A stretch of 64,000 nucleotides of DNA. It comes from Pollutibacter soli (lineage in GTDB: Bacteria; Bacteroidota; Bacteroidia; Chitinophagales; Chitinophagaceae). Of this stretch, positions 1-8,443 are shown one piece after another. The position numbers were made by a program, and so were the translations under genes. Below the pieces are notes generated by a model. The model was not told where the DNA came from. It saw only the letters and a list, made by a program, of their open reading frames with translations, and made no database searches. Numbering within the stretch: position 1 is the stretch's first letter; each line of letters opens with the position of its first letter. The stretch lies in assembly GCA_029269725.1 (NCBI GenBank), contig JARJHS010000006.1, positions 310,001-374,000 on the forward strand, written 5' to 3'.

Positions 1-684
1 TTTGAAGCTTCGAAGTTTCTTGCCAAAATTGATAAAGAAAGTTCTTTGCTAATGTTCATTCACTATATCCATCATGATCTGAACTCCTCGAATTTTGACA
101 ACAGGAAACTTACAAAAACAGTCCAAAAAAGTCTTTTTTCCAACAATGAACAGCTCCGCAGTTTTGAAAAATTGCTGTCTGATCTAATTAATGACAGGAA
201 TCTCCAGGCTGCGCTCGAAGCTGTACCGACTATTTATGAGAATAAGAGGAAAAAAATTCAGCTAAATTCTGAGCATATTAGGGAAGTGCGGGAATTGCAT
301 TCAGATACTGTTGAACTTTTAAATGAGTATTTGAAAGATGAGTACGAAGATGAAAGCACGACTATCAAAACCGAGCAAATAAGCAACAACGAAATTAAGA
401 TCGACATTTTACCGAAAAACGCAACAGCTCATTCTTCCGTATTTTTAGCTGATCTTAGGTTTTCCGAAGTGCAAATTGAACTTTTGTTGATATTTTCAAA
501 AAACAATTTTTCAATTTTTCAATCAGATGTCGAAGCATTTGCAAAATCCAAGTCAGTGTTCAAAAATCACCTAATTGAGGGCATTAACGAAATTTGTTAT
601 GAATGTCTGGATGATATATTAATCGAAGAAGTAGAAGAGTCAGTTTCAATTAATCCTGAATATTATAAAAGACTTCTAAAATAA
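1..684 (+). CDS. TerB C-terminal-domain protein, 5' end outside window
   Basis: The reading frame is open from base 1, so the gene is cut by the window edge; about 227 residues remain and no internal start needs to be assumed. The last 80 residues (FLADLRFSEVQIELLLIF, then an acidic stretch, ending INPEYYKRLLK) have the pattern of the TerB-C domain, which is known from tellurite-resistance-associated stress and defence loci. The middle is a charged helical region. The stop TAA shares its last A with the ATG of the following ATPase gene (ataATGa), so the two are probably translationally coupled and form one operon with the helicase after it. The family is linked to DNA-processing stress systems; its biochemical role is not known. 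The TerB-C call rests on remembered family pattern, not on a search. Confidence 0.75.
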   Translation, partial: FEASKFLAKIDKESSLLMFIHYIHHDLNSSNFDNRKLTKTVQKSLFSNNEQLRSFEKLLSDLINDRNLQAALEAVPTIYENKRKKIQLNSEHIREVRELHSDTVELLNEYLKDEYEDESTTIKTEQISNNEIKIDILPKNATAHSSVFLADLRFSEVQIELLLIFSKNNFSIFQSDVEAFAKSKSVFKNHLIEGINEICYECLDDILIEEVEESVSINPEYYKRLLK

Positions 685-1997
685 TGATAGACAATATTAA
701 ACCTAAAGAAGCAACATCAATAATTAACTCTCTGGTCGGAGGAGTTGTGCCTAAAATTGGGGTCCAGCATATTACCGTGGGTAGATCAGAGGAGATTGAA
801 GCTTTCGTGAAGGCCTTGGACGATGTAAAGAATGGGCATAGTATGGTTAAATTCTGGATAGGTGATTTTGGGTTTGGAAAATCATTTATGCTTCATTTGT
901 TAAATACAGTTGCATTAAAGCAGAAGTTTGTTGTAGCGAATGCAGATTTCACTCCGGACAACAGGTTGTATTCAAACGATGGAAGGGCTGTTTTGCTCTA
1001 TTCGGCAATAGTTGATAATATTTCGATACAAACAAAGCCAGAAGGAGGCGCCTTACCGACCTTATTAGAAAAATGGATTGAACAGGTAATAACTAAAACG
1101 GCCGCTGAAAATCAAATTACGATTACGGAAATCAGGAATGAGAAGTATTTAAACCTGATCCAGTCCGAACTCATGAAAACCATAAACGAATTAACGGATG
1201 TTGGAGGTTTTGACTTTGGATTGGTATTAGTTAGATACTATGAAGGGTTTATAACTGACAATGCGGATTTATGTCGTAATGCATTAAAATGGTTGAAAGG
1301 CGAGTATAGAACTAAAACTGAAGCTAAGCAAGATTTGGGGGTAAGAGAAATAATCAATGATTTGAATTATTATGACATGCTTAAAAACTTCTGCAAGTTG
1401 TTTGTTAGTTTAGGCTACAGCGGATTTCTGATTAACCTGGATGAGGCAATTAATTTGTATAAAATTTCGACATCAGTAATGAGAGAAAAGAATTATGAAA
1501 AGATTCTCTCTATATATAACGACTGTTTCCAGGGAAAGATTACCCATCTAATGATCAATTTCGCTGGTACAAAGGAATTTCTTGAAAATGAACGTAGGGG
1601 ACTTTTTAGCTATAACGCATTAAAAACAAGACTCGAGTCAAATAAGTTTGAAACATCAGAAATTCGTGACTTTGCACAGCCAGTGATTCGACTAATGCCA
1701 CTTGACCATAATGAAATATTTGTACTTCTTAATAAGTTAAAAGCAATATTTGATTTCAATTATAAAACGAAAATCGATGTTTCGGACGAGGATATCCATC
1801 AATTCATGGAAGAAATCTTTAATAAACCTGGTGCAGCCGAATTTTTGACACCCAGAGAGGTAATCAGAGATTTCCTTAATATCCTGAATATTCTGCGTCA
1901 GAATCCCGATGTGGATAAGCGCAAGCTTTTTGGTGATCTTGAAATCTCTGATGAAAGACCGAAGGAAGGAAAACTGGATGAAATCGAAGAGATATAA
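684..1997 (+). CDS. BrxD-like (DUF2791-type) P-loop ATPase
   Basis: This is a 437-residue cytoplasmic ATPase. A Walker A motif lies at residues 60-67 (GDFGFGKS) and a Walker B-like LINLDEA motif near residue 253, followed by a helical C-terminal part. The combination of an N-terminal GxxGxGKS loop, LDEA and about 440 residues matches the BREX ATP-binding protein BrxD/DUF2791 family, which is normally found next to an Lhr-like helicase. Here the same order is kept: the gene overlaps the TerB-C gene by one base at its start and the helicase gene by one base at its end (TAATG at both joints). No PglZ, PglX or other BREX core gene is visible, so it is not called a BREX component. Probable role: energy-dependent partner or loader of the helicase (inference). 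Confidence 0.8.
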   Translation: MIDNIKPKEATSIINSLVGGVVPKIGVQHITVGRSEEIEAFVKALDDVKNGHSMVKFWIGDFGFGKSFMLHLLNTVALKQKFVVANADFTPDNRLYSNDGRAVLLYSAIVDNISIQTKPEGGALPTLLEKWIEQVITKTAAENQITITEIRNEKYLNLIQSELMKTINELTDVGGFDFGLVLVRYYEGFITDNADLCRNALKWLKGEYRTKTEAKQDLGVREIINDLNYYDMLKNFCKLFVSLGYSGFLINLDEAINLYKISTSVMREKNYEKILSIYNDCFQGKITHLMINFAGTKEFLENERRGLFSYNALKTRLESNKFETSEIRDFAQPVIRLMPLDHNEIFVLLNKLKAIFDFNYKTKIDVSDEDIHQFMEEIFNKPGAAEFLTPREVIRDFLNILNILRQNPDVDKRKLFGDLEISDERPKEGKLDEIEEI

Positions 1998-4129
1998 TGG
2001 CATTTAATCTGCTTTCTGAACCTATTCGCAAATACGTCTACGATAAGAGGTGGGAAAAATTACGACCAATTCAAGCAGCTGCTATTACGAAAATCCTTTC
2101 CCGAGATGGTAACTTTATACTGGCTTCCAAAACCGCCTCGGGTAAAACTGAAGCTGCTTTTCTGCCCATACTTTCAAAAGTCGATTTCTCTGAAAAAGGC
2201 GTACAGGTATTGTATATATCTCCTCTGATTGCCTTGATAAATGACCAGTTTCAGCGCATCGAAGAGTTATGTAAATACCTCGATGTTACAGTAACAAAGT
2301 GGCACGGAGAAGCTAATAAAACCCTTAAAGGTAGAATTACTAAAAGTCCAGAAGGTATTGTATTAATTACTCCGGAATCGCTAGAGGCAATGTTCGTTAA
2401 TAAAGCCTTTAATATTAAACACCTATTTTCCAATCTCAAGTATATTGTAATTGATGAGATTCATTCATTCTTGGGTACCGACAGGGGCATCCAACTTAAA
2501 TCCATTTTGTTTAGATTACAAATTGTAAATCCTATACCTTTTAATATCATTGGTTTAAGTGCTACAATCGGCGATTATATAGAAGCTAAGAGATTTACCG
2601 GGGATGAAGAAAACACTAAAGTGCTTCTTGATAAAACAGCTCGGGAAATAAATGCGGTTTTTCGGTATTTTGATCATACAGGAGACGAGTTACCAATTAA
2701 ACTCATCGACGATCTCTACCAAGAAACAAAAGACAATAAGGTGCTTATCTTCCCTAACAGCAGGGGTAAAGTCGAAGAAATAGCTGTTAAACTGAAGAAG
2801 ATTTCACAAAAAGTTAATGGCCATTCAAATTATTTTGCGCATCACTCTTCAATTGATAGAGAAGTTAGGGAAGAAGTGGAGCACTTCGCCAAAAATAATA
2901 ATCGGCAAAGCTTTTCAATAGTATGTACCTCCACACTTGAATTAGGTATAGATATCGGAACTGTTGATGAGGTTGTACAGATAGATGCTACTTTTAGTAT
3001 CGCCTCCTTAATTCAAAGGGTTGGTAGAAGCGGCCGTCGAGACGGCGAAATCAGCAAGCTGTTTTTATACGCAACCAATCAATGGAGTTTACTGCAATCC
3101 TTGGCCTGTTGGCAATTGTACACCGAGGGGTTTATTGAGCCGCCTCTTTCGACCGAAAAACCTTTTGACATATTGGCTCATCAGTTATTATCAATTGTGA
3201 AAGGTCGATCAGGAATATCCCAGCAGGAACTGGAACAACTTTTGAAAACAAATTTTGCTTTTAGTAAGGTTGAATCCTCAGAAATTAAAGAAATTCTGAT
3301 CTATCTCATTGAAACAAATAGGCTGGAAAAGATCGGCAGTGAGGTTATCATTGGAGTGGATGGCGAACGAATAGTAAACAATCGTGACTTTTATTCTGTA
3401 TTCAAATCAGAAGAAAATTTTAAAGTTGTCAGTAATCGAAACCCGATCGGAGAAATTCCATTTTCTCCGCAAATCAGAATAGATGAAAACATCCTGCTAG
3501 CAGCCCGGATCTGGAAAATAAAAGACGTAGATGAAAAAGCAAAAAGAATTGAAGTTGTTCCTGCCAACGATGGCAAAAAACCCATGTTCTCTGGTAGTGG
3601 CGGAAATATTCATTCAAGGATAAGGTTGAAGATGCTTGAAATTTTATTCAGTGAACAGCAGTTTGACATATTGAATGAGGAGTGTAACAATCAATTGAGC
3701 TTGCTACGATCAGATTTTTCTGCATTTAAAATAGTAAACACTTCCCTGGAACGCCCGCTGATAGTACACAATAATCATATTGAATTCTTCAGCTTTATCG
3801 GTACAAGAGTAAATCGCACTATTAGCCTTCTACTTGAAATTTCGGGGTTGTCAAACACAGTTAATGAAAAAGACTGCGAATGCGCTATTCATATTCAGTC
3901 GGATAAACATGAATTTCTGCAAACATGGTCGGGACTCACTAACTTAATTCCAAATGTAGAAGCTCATATTTTTGATCTCCTGGACAAAAATCCTGCCTTG
4001 CTTGACTTTTCAAAATGGGGTGGACTTCTGCCAAAAAAATACCAGGTTAGCTTATTGAAGCAAAAATATTTTGACCTCAATGAAACGGAGGCGTTTATAA
4101 AAAAAGTGAAATTTAATTTCCCTAAATGA
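1997..4129 (+). CDS. DEAD/DEAH-box helicase, Lhr/BrxHI-like
   Basis: This is a 710-residue superfamily 2 helicase. Visible motifs in order: Q/I region SKTASGKTEA (motif I, about residues 43-52), YISPLIAL (Ia), ITPESLEAM (Ib), VIDEIHSFLG (motif II, DEIH), GLSATIG (motif III), CTSTLELGIDIGTVDEVVQ (IV-V) and QRVGRSGRRDG (motif VI). A C-terminal extension of about 300 residues without obvious motifs follows, as in Lhr and BrxHI proteins. It is the last gene of the TerB-C/ATPase/helicase operon and starts on the last base of the ATPase stop codon. TerB proteins, P-loop ATPases and SF2 helicases in one operon are associated with stress response and anti-phage DNA processing; the target of this helicase cannot be read from sequence. 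Confidence 0.88.
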   Translation: MAFNLLSEPIRKYVYDKRWEKLRPIQAAAITKILSRDGNFILASKTASGKTEAAFLPILSKVDFSEKGVQVLYISPLIALINDQFQRIEELCKYLDVTVTKWHGEANKTLKGRITKSPEGIVLITPESLEAMFVNKAFNIKHLFSNLKYIVIDEIHSFLGTDRGIQLKSILFRLQIVNPIPFNIIGLSATIGDYIEAKRFTGDEENTKVLLDKTAREINAVFRYFDHTGDELPIKLIDDLYQETKDNKVLIFPNSRGKVEEIAVKLKKISQKVNGHSNYFAHHSSIDREVREEVEHFAKNNNRQSFSIVCTSTLELGIDIGTVDEVVQIDATFSIASLIQRVGRSGRRDGEISKLFLYATNQWSLLQSLACWQLYTEGFIEPPLSTEKPFDILAHQLLSIVKGRSGISQQELEQLLKTNFAFSKVESSEIKEILIYLIETNRLEKIGSEVIIGVDGERIVNNRDFYSVFKSEENFKVVSNRNPIGEIPFSPQIRIDENILLAARIWKIKDVDEKAKRIEVVPANDGKKPMFSGSGGNIHSRIRLKMLEILFSEQQFDILNEECNNQLSLLRSDFSAFKIVNTSLERPLIVHNNHIEFFSFIGTRVNRTISLLLEISGLSNTVNEKDCECAIHIQSDKHEFLQTWSGLTNLIPNVEAHIFDLLDKNPALLDFSKWGGLLPKKYQVSLLKQKYFDLNETEAFIKKVKFNFPK

Positions 4130-4134
4130 ATGTA

Positions 4135-4151
4135 GCGATTTTTTAAATCGC
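4135..4151. terminator. Stem-loop just after the helicase stop
   Basis: A perfect 7-bp inverted repeat with a TTT loop (GCGATTT / AAATCGC) begins 5 bases after the helicase stop codon. There is no following T-run, so it may be a weak terminator, an mRNA 3'-end stabiliser or a short dispersed repeat. Confidence 0.4.
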
Positions 4152-4278
4152 CTGAAAAGACAATTACATTATTTAAGAATAGATTTTTTTCTTTGAGACG
4201 TCTTTAAAGTTGATAATTCGGGTTTCCCAAACAATCTATAATTTTAGAATCACCTTATTAAATTATCATCCAAAACAA

Positions 4279-4608
4279 ATGAATGAGATTTCATCAATAA
4301 TTTCCAAATTGAAAAACTTTAGAGACGAACGCGACTGGAAGCAGTTTCATAATTCAAAAGACCTGGCCCTGGCCATCAGTATCGAAGCTGGTGAACTGCT
4401 GGAACAGTTTCTCTGGAAAAAAGATTCCGAAGCTGATCCGCAAAAGGTGAAAGAGGAACTGGCAGATATTTTTTCATTTGCATTGCTTCTGGCGGATAAT
4501 TATGGTTTTGATATCGGAAAGATCATTGAGGAAAAAATAGAAATGAATGCGATTAAGTATCCGGTGGAGAAGGCAAAGGGTACAGCGAAAAAATATGATC
4601 AATTGTGA
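4279..4608 (+). CDS. MazG-like nucleotide pyrophosphohydrolase
   Basis: The protein is 109 residues from the chosen start MNEISS. An upstream in-frame ATG at 4210 would add 23 residues that do not resemble the family, so it was not used. The sequence shows the MazG/dUTPase-like all-alpha NTP-PPase pattern: LALAISIEAGELLEQFLWK supplies the first EE/ExxE metal ligands, and EELADIFSFALLLAD supplies the second ExxD. These enzymes hydrolyse (d)NTPs to monophosphates and pyrophosphate and are used in house-cleaning or nucleotide-depletion responses. The gene lies between two putative defence modules, so a nucleotide-pool role in defence is possible, but a solitary housekeeping enzyme is equally likely. 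The following hairpin repeat starts at its 3' end. Confidence 0.88.
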   Translation: MNEISSIISKLKNFRDERDWKQFHNSKDLALAISIEAGELLEQFLWKKDSEADPQKVKEELADIFSFALLLADNYGFDIGKIIEEKIEMNAIKYPVEKAKGTAKKYDQL

Positions 4609-4609
4609 T

Positions 4610-4653
4610 GCAATATCGTAGGGACGCGATGCATCGCACCCCTACGATATTGC
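4610..4653. repeat. REP-like imperfect palindrome
   Basis: A 14-bp stem (GCAATATCGTAGGG / CCCTACGATATTGC) surrounds a second palindrome, GCGATGCATCGC. The 3' arm is echoed once more (ACGATATTGCGG) just downstream, before the next gene. It is typical of dispersed extragenic palindromes and could also end transcription of the MazG-like gene. Confidence 0.65.
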
Positions 4654-4698
4654 GGAATCCACGATATTGCGGATAATAACCACCACCATCAACAAACC

Positions 4699-6552
4699 AT
4701 GATCGTCTACAAAAACACCGCGAAAGGATTTATCACGGATGTTGAAACCAACAAAATCTCCTCGAGGATAAAAGAATCCGTGATCAACGCTTTTGGCTGG
4801 AATAAGATCAAAGCGAATGAAGAAGCGTCATGGACCAATTCCATGCAATTCATGGGCAATGTAATCCGGCGCGCGGCTATTGCTGATGATTGCGGTGTGC
4901 TGATCGAATACAACCTGCCTTCCACCTCGCTTCGGGTAGACTTTATCGTTACCGGACATGATGAAACAGGTAAACCCAGCTTTATCATTATCGAACTGAA
5001 ACAATGGACCAGCGCATCCAGTACAATGAAGGATGGCATCGTGCATACGGATTATTATGGCAATACCACGCATCCTTCCTACCAGGCATATTCCTATAAG
5101 TTGTACCTGAAAGATTATAATGAAAGCATCTATAACAGTTCCATCCAGGCTTTCTCCTGCGCATACCTGCACAACTATACCGAGAAACGTCCGGAACCTT
5201 TAAAAGCGGAGATCTATAGTTCCATCATCAAAGAAGCGCCGATCTATTTCAGGGACGATCAGTTGCAGCTGGAAGAATTTCTGAAAATATATGTAGGGAA
5301 AGGAAAGGGTGAAGACATTCTGTACCGGATCGAAAACGGCAATATCAGGCCAAGCAAGAAACTGATCGATCATGTTACCGGGTTGATTGAAGGCAATGCA
5401 GAATTTACTTTGCTCGATGAACAGAAACTGGCGTTTGAATCCGCCAAGGAATTAGCCTTATCCGGTTCGGGCAAAAAAGTGATCATCATCAACGGCGGAC
5501 CGGGTACGGGTAAATCGGTGATTTCGATGAACCTGCTTGGCAGTCTGCTCAAGCATAATAAGAACGCTATTTTTGTTGCACCCAATGCGGCGTTCCGGGA
5601 AGTGATGTTGAGCCGCCTCACGGAAAACAAAAACACCAGCCGGGTAAAACATCTGCTCAAAGGTTCGGCTGCTTTTTATGCTTCGAAGAAAAATACGTTT
5701 GATGTAATTGTTGTGGACGAAGCACATCGCCTGAAAAACGAAAATGCGTTCATGTATAAGGGTAAAAATCAGGTGGAGGATATCGTAAACGCCGCGAGGG
5801 TAAGTATTTTTTTCGTGGATGAAAAACAGATTATCCGGCCTGATGATATTGGTACCCTGGCCGAGATAAAAAGAGTTGCGGCCCTTCATCAGGCTGAGGT
5901 TTCAGAATTCAATCTCAAAGCGCAATTCCGCTGTTCAGGTGCGGAAGGATTTATCAACTGGGTGGATGATGTGCTGGATATCGACCAGACGGCCAATTAC
6001 GACGGCTGGGATGGTGATGATTTTGAATTCAGGATTGTTGATGATCCCAATGCTCTGAAAAGTGAAATAGACAAAAAAGCACAGGAAGGTTACAAGGCCC
6101 GGATGCTGGCCGGCTATGCCTGGGAATGGACGCCTGCCAACCAGGGAAATGCCAATGCCCAAGTAGAGGATGTGAAGATACCGGAACACCAGTTCCAGAT
6201 GCCCTGGAATTCCCGCAGCGTGGGAACCACTTGGGCCGTGGATGCGGAGGGTGTCGACCAGATCGGCTGTGTACACACATCACAGGGTCTGGAGTTTGAT
6301 TATGTCGGCATCATTATCGGCAAGGATCTGCGCTATGATGCTGCCACCCGCAAATACTTCACCGTTTGGAACGATTATAAGGATGCCAAAGGCAAACAGG
6401 GCCTTTCCAAACGCCCGGAAGACCTGAATAAACTCGTCAGGCAGATTTACCGGATCCTGTTTACGCGGGGAATGAAGGGCTGTTATGTGTATTTTATGAA
6501 TAAGGAGGCGGAGGAGGTGTTTAAAACTAGATTGAATCACTCAAAATCTTAA
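4699..6552 (+). CDS. DUF2075-type ATPase/helicase with nuclease-like N-terminus
   Basis: This is a 617-residue protein. The N-terminal domain contains D81, then E99-x-K101 after a beta-strand (SFIIIELKQW), matching the D...ExK core of PD-(D/E)XK nuclease folds. The second half is an SF1-like ATPase of the DUF2075 family: Walker A GGPGTGKS at 266-273, DEAH box at 340-343 (VVVDEAHRL), and the late motifs QIGCVHTSQGLEFDYVG and RQIYRILFTRGMKGCYVYF, which resemble UvrD motifs V and VI. DUF2075 proteins occur as restriction or phage-defence accessory proteins and in Schlafen-like ATPases. It stands alone in its orientation. Its base composition is closer to the core genome than to the AT-rich CBASS genes that follow it convergently. 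Nuclease activity is inferred from three residues only. Confidence 0.85.
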   Translation: MIVYKNTAKGFITDVETNKISSRIKESVINAFGWNKIKANEEASWTNSMQFMGNVIRRAAIADDCGVLIEYNLPSTSLRVDFIVTGHDETGKPSFIIIELKQWTSASSTMKDGIVHTDYYGNTTHPSYQAYSYKLYLKDYNESIYNSSIQAFSCAYLHNYTEKRPEPLKAEIYSSIIKEAPIYFRDDQLQLEEFLKIYVGKGKGEDILYRIENGNIRPSKKLIDHVTGLIEGNAEFTLLDEQKLAFESAKELALSGSGKKVIIINGGPGTGKSVISMNLLGSLLKHNKNAIFVAPNAAFREVMLSRLTENKNTSRVKHLLKGSAAFYASKKNTFDVIVVDEAHRLKNENAFMYKGKNQVEDIVNAARVSIFFVDEKQIIRPDDIGTLAEIKRVAALHQAEVSEFNLKAQFRCSGAEGFINWVDDVLDIDQTANYDGWDGDDFEFRIVDDPNALKSEIDKKAQEGYKARMLAGYAWEWTPANQGNANAQVEDVKIPEHQFQMPWNSRSVGTTWAVDAEGVDQIGCVHTSQGLEFDYVGIIIGKDLRYDAATRKYFTVWNDYKDAKGKQGLSKRPEDLNKLVRQIYRILFTRGMKGCYVYFMNKEAEEVFKTRLNHSKS

Positions 6553-6575
6553 CAAATTCTGTCATAGGCTTCTTT

Positions 6576-6597
6576 CCAAAATTTCTAGATATTTTGG
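6576..6597. terminator. Stem-loop between convergent genes
   Basis: A 7-bp inverted repeat, CCAAAAT / ATTTTGG with an 8-base loop, lies between the DUF2075 gene (ends 6552) and the effector gene (ends 6642 on the other strand). Its position suits a bidirectional terminator. It is AT-rich and has no clear T-run, so this is tentative. Confidence 0.35.
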
Positions 6598-6641
6598 GTA
6601 AGTATGACTTTTCTATTCAAACTTTCATCTTTATATTTAGT

Positions 6642-8420
6642 TCATTCTCTGATTTGGTGAAACCAACTTTTTAGTTGTGATAAAATTTTCTCACCATTCC
6701 TTTCTCTAAACCCTTTTACCACTTCGTTCAGTTGAAAACCTCCCGCACTAGAAGCTCTTCTGATCCGCCCAGAAATATCTAAGTACCCTATTTCGAGCTC
6801 TTCTATTTTGAATCCGGTTAATCTATAGATTGTACGCTGAGCTTGTGCACGGATATCAAGACCGCGAAGTTCTAATAGGGGTTTATTGGCAAGTATCGCT
6901 ATGATATTTTCCAAATTCTTACAGTTGCGATCTTCTATTTGTAGATAATTCCAGTACCATATCAGGTAGCGGTTCACACGCCTGATCTGCATTTCTTCGT
7001 TATTTGCATCCAGATCGTCAAACGCCCACATGGTCTTTGAAGCAATATCAATAATTCCTTTAAAAAATTCCTTTTCATTTTTGGCATCCTGGCCATAATG
7101 TAGTTTTGAATAACTATATTCATGAATCATTGCCCACACATCTGCTATATAGTCTGCCTCCTCCAGAACTCGTGGAAATCTTCCAATATTGAGAGCCGTA
7201 TAGTTTGTTAAGCCTTGATGTAAATGAAGTGCCTCATGAAAAATGAACATTCTGAAAGCCCGAAGTATCTGGGCTTTATCCCGATTCAAGCGGTTCATAA
7301 TATTAAAAACGAATCGGTCGTTAATCTGCCACTCATTGCTTTCTGAAATAAAAAAGCCATCAGCCGCTTGATTGGTTGACTTTGAAAGAGTGGAAGAGCT
7401 AAGAATCGTTTCAGCTACATCCGGGATGGATTTCCACAGCCCTCTTTCCATTTCAGAATAATTTCCTCGAGGAAGAATAAACTGAATCCAACTTAAAGTG
7501 TTACCAAATCTCTTTTTGTCCTCTACTTTGCTTCCGGCAAAAGCAGCAATCTTATTTTCCAGTTCTGCCTTAAGATCACTTTTGACTTCATCAATAAATC
7601 TTTGGTCTTCTTCTGTAATATTCGTTTCAGGTTGACCAGTTTCTTGTAATATTAGAATCTGCTCATGCTTGGGGGTTTTATTCGCATTGTACTGATAAGT
7701 CACAATAGGTTTTGTGACAAGAGGGTTTATTTTTGTGCCCATCAAGAATGCCAACCCAACCGGTACTGTCGGGAATAAATGAATTTTATCCGTGTTAGGC
7801 AAAAAATTAGCAACTGAATCGAGGCCTAAAGAAAATTGATGGGCAAATGCCTTCAATTGTTCTTGATTTCTGAAAACATCTTTACCGAGAGCTTCCAAAC
7901 GAAGGCTAATTACTTTGTTTGCATTTTCCACTACGCTTTTCAATTCATCCTCCTGCATACTGTATGTAGCCTCTACTTTAAATATCACGTCAATAGGGCC
8001 TGCAAATTCTTCCCCTACGAAATCGGTCGAAAAAGGAAGTTGTTTGTTACTATCATCATTCCACCAATGCCAAGTCATTCTTTCCCGATGTAGTAAATAA
8101 ACTTCCACATCCTTCCAGGAGCCGAAACAATAGCCGAGGTGTAATGCCAGCGGAATTGTTGCGGTTCCGAAATACAAAACCTTATAACCTGGATGCTCCC
8201 GTAAAAAGGGTTTAATTTCATTATCGATAACATTCTTCTGATAAATTCTGTATTCCAGGCTATCCAATTGATGTATATTCTCCATAGGGATTATCTCCCT
8301 TTTTAAATCAAAAATTTTATATGCTGGAATAACATCAGACTTGGGAAGCTGTTGTAACACATCTGCATCTGTGATTTCACCAAAGACTTGATGTTTTATA
8401 ATTACATATCCTTCTGACAT
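6642..8420 (-). CDS. Putative CBASS effector: SAVED sensor fused to HExxH metallopeptidase-like domain
   Basis: This 592-residue protein is the last gene of the CBASS operon, 23 bases after the TRIP13-like gene. Residues about 60-260 look like a SAVED domain: a Rossmann-like VLYFGTATIPLALHLGY, a middle FKVEATYSM strand, and the diagnostic IHLFPTVPVGLAFLMG near 213-228 followed by INP and a TYQYN strand. SAVED domains bind cyclic oligonucleotides made by CD-NTases. The C-terminal half carries HEALH at 395-399 (HExxH zinc motif) with a candidate third ligand in LEEADYIADVWA (E420/E421/D423), the spacing expected of gluzincin-like peptidases. No nuclease or transmembrane motif is visible. The inferred role is a second-messenger-activated protease that damages or reprograms the infected cell. 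Alternative: HExxH may be fortuitous in an unknown domain. The fold assignments are from pattern only. Confidence 0.75.
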   Translation of the reverse strand: MSEGYVIIKHQVFGEITDADVLQQLPKSDVIPAYKIFDLKREIIPMENIHQLDSLEYRIYQKNVIDNEIKPFLREHPGYKVLYFGTATIPLALHLGYCFGSWKDVEVYLLHRERMTWHWWNDDSNKQLPFSTDFVGEEFAGPIDVIFKVEATYSMQEDELKSVVENANKVISLRLEALGKDVFRNQEQLKAFAHQFSLGLDSVANFLPNTDKIHLFPTVPVGLAFLMGTKINPLVTKPIVTYQYNANKTPKHEQILILQETGQPETNITEEDQRFIDEVKSDLKAELENKIAAFAGSKVEDKKRFGNTLSWIQFILPRGNYSEMERGLWKSIPDVAETILSSSTLSKSTNQAADGFFISESNEWQINDRFVFNIMNRLNRDKAQILRAFRMFIFHEALHLHQGLTNYTALNIGRFPRVLEEADYIADVWAMIHEYSYSKLHYGQDAKNEKEFFKGIIDIASKTMWAFDDLDANNEEMQIRRVNRYLIWYWNYLQIEDRNCKNLENIIAILANKPLLELRGLDIRAQAQRTIYRLTGFKIEELEIGYLDISGRIRRASSAGGFQLNEVVKGFRERNGEKILSQLKSWFHQIRE

Positions 8421-8443
8421 TGATTATTAGTTTATTAGCTGCA

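Noticed and set aside
684-4129. BREX system assignment for the ATPase-helicase pair
   Set aside because: No PglZ, PglX, BrxA, BrxB or BrxC gene is visible in the window, and the partner is a TerB-C protein, so only family similarity is claimed.
4707-6540. Antisense frames opposite the DUF2075 gene
   Set aside because: The plus-strand protein has clear Walker motifs throughout this region; the antisense frames show none.
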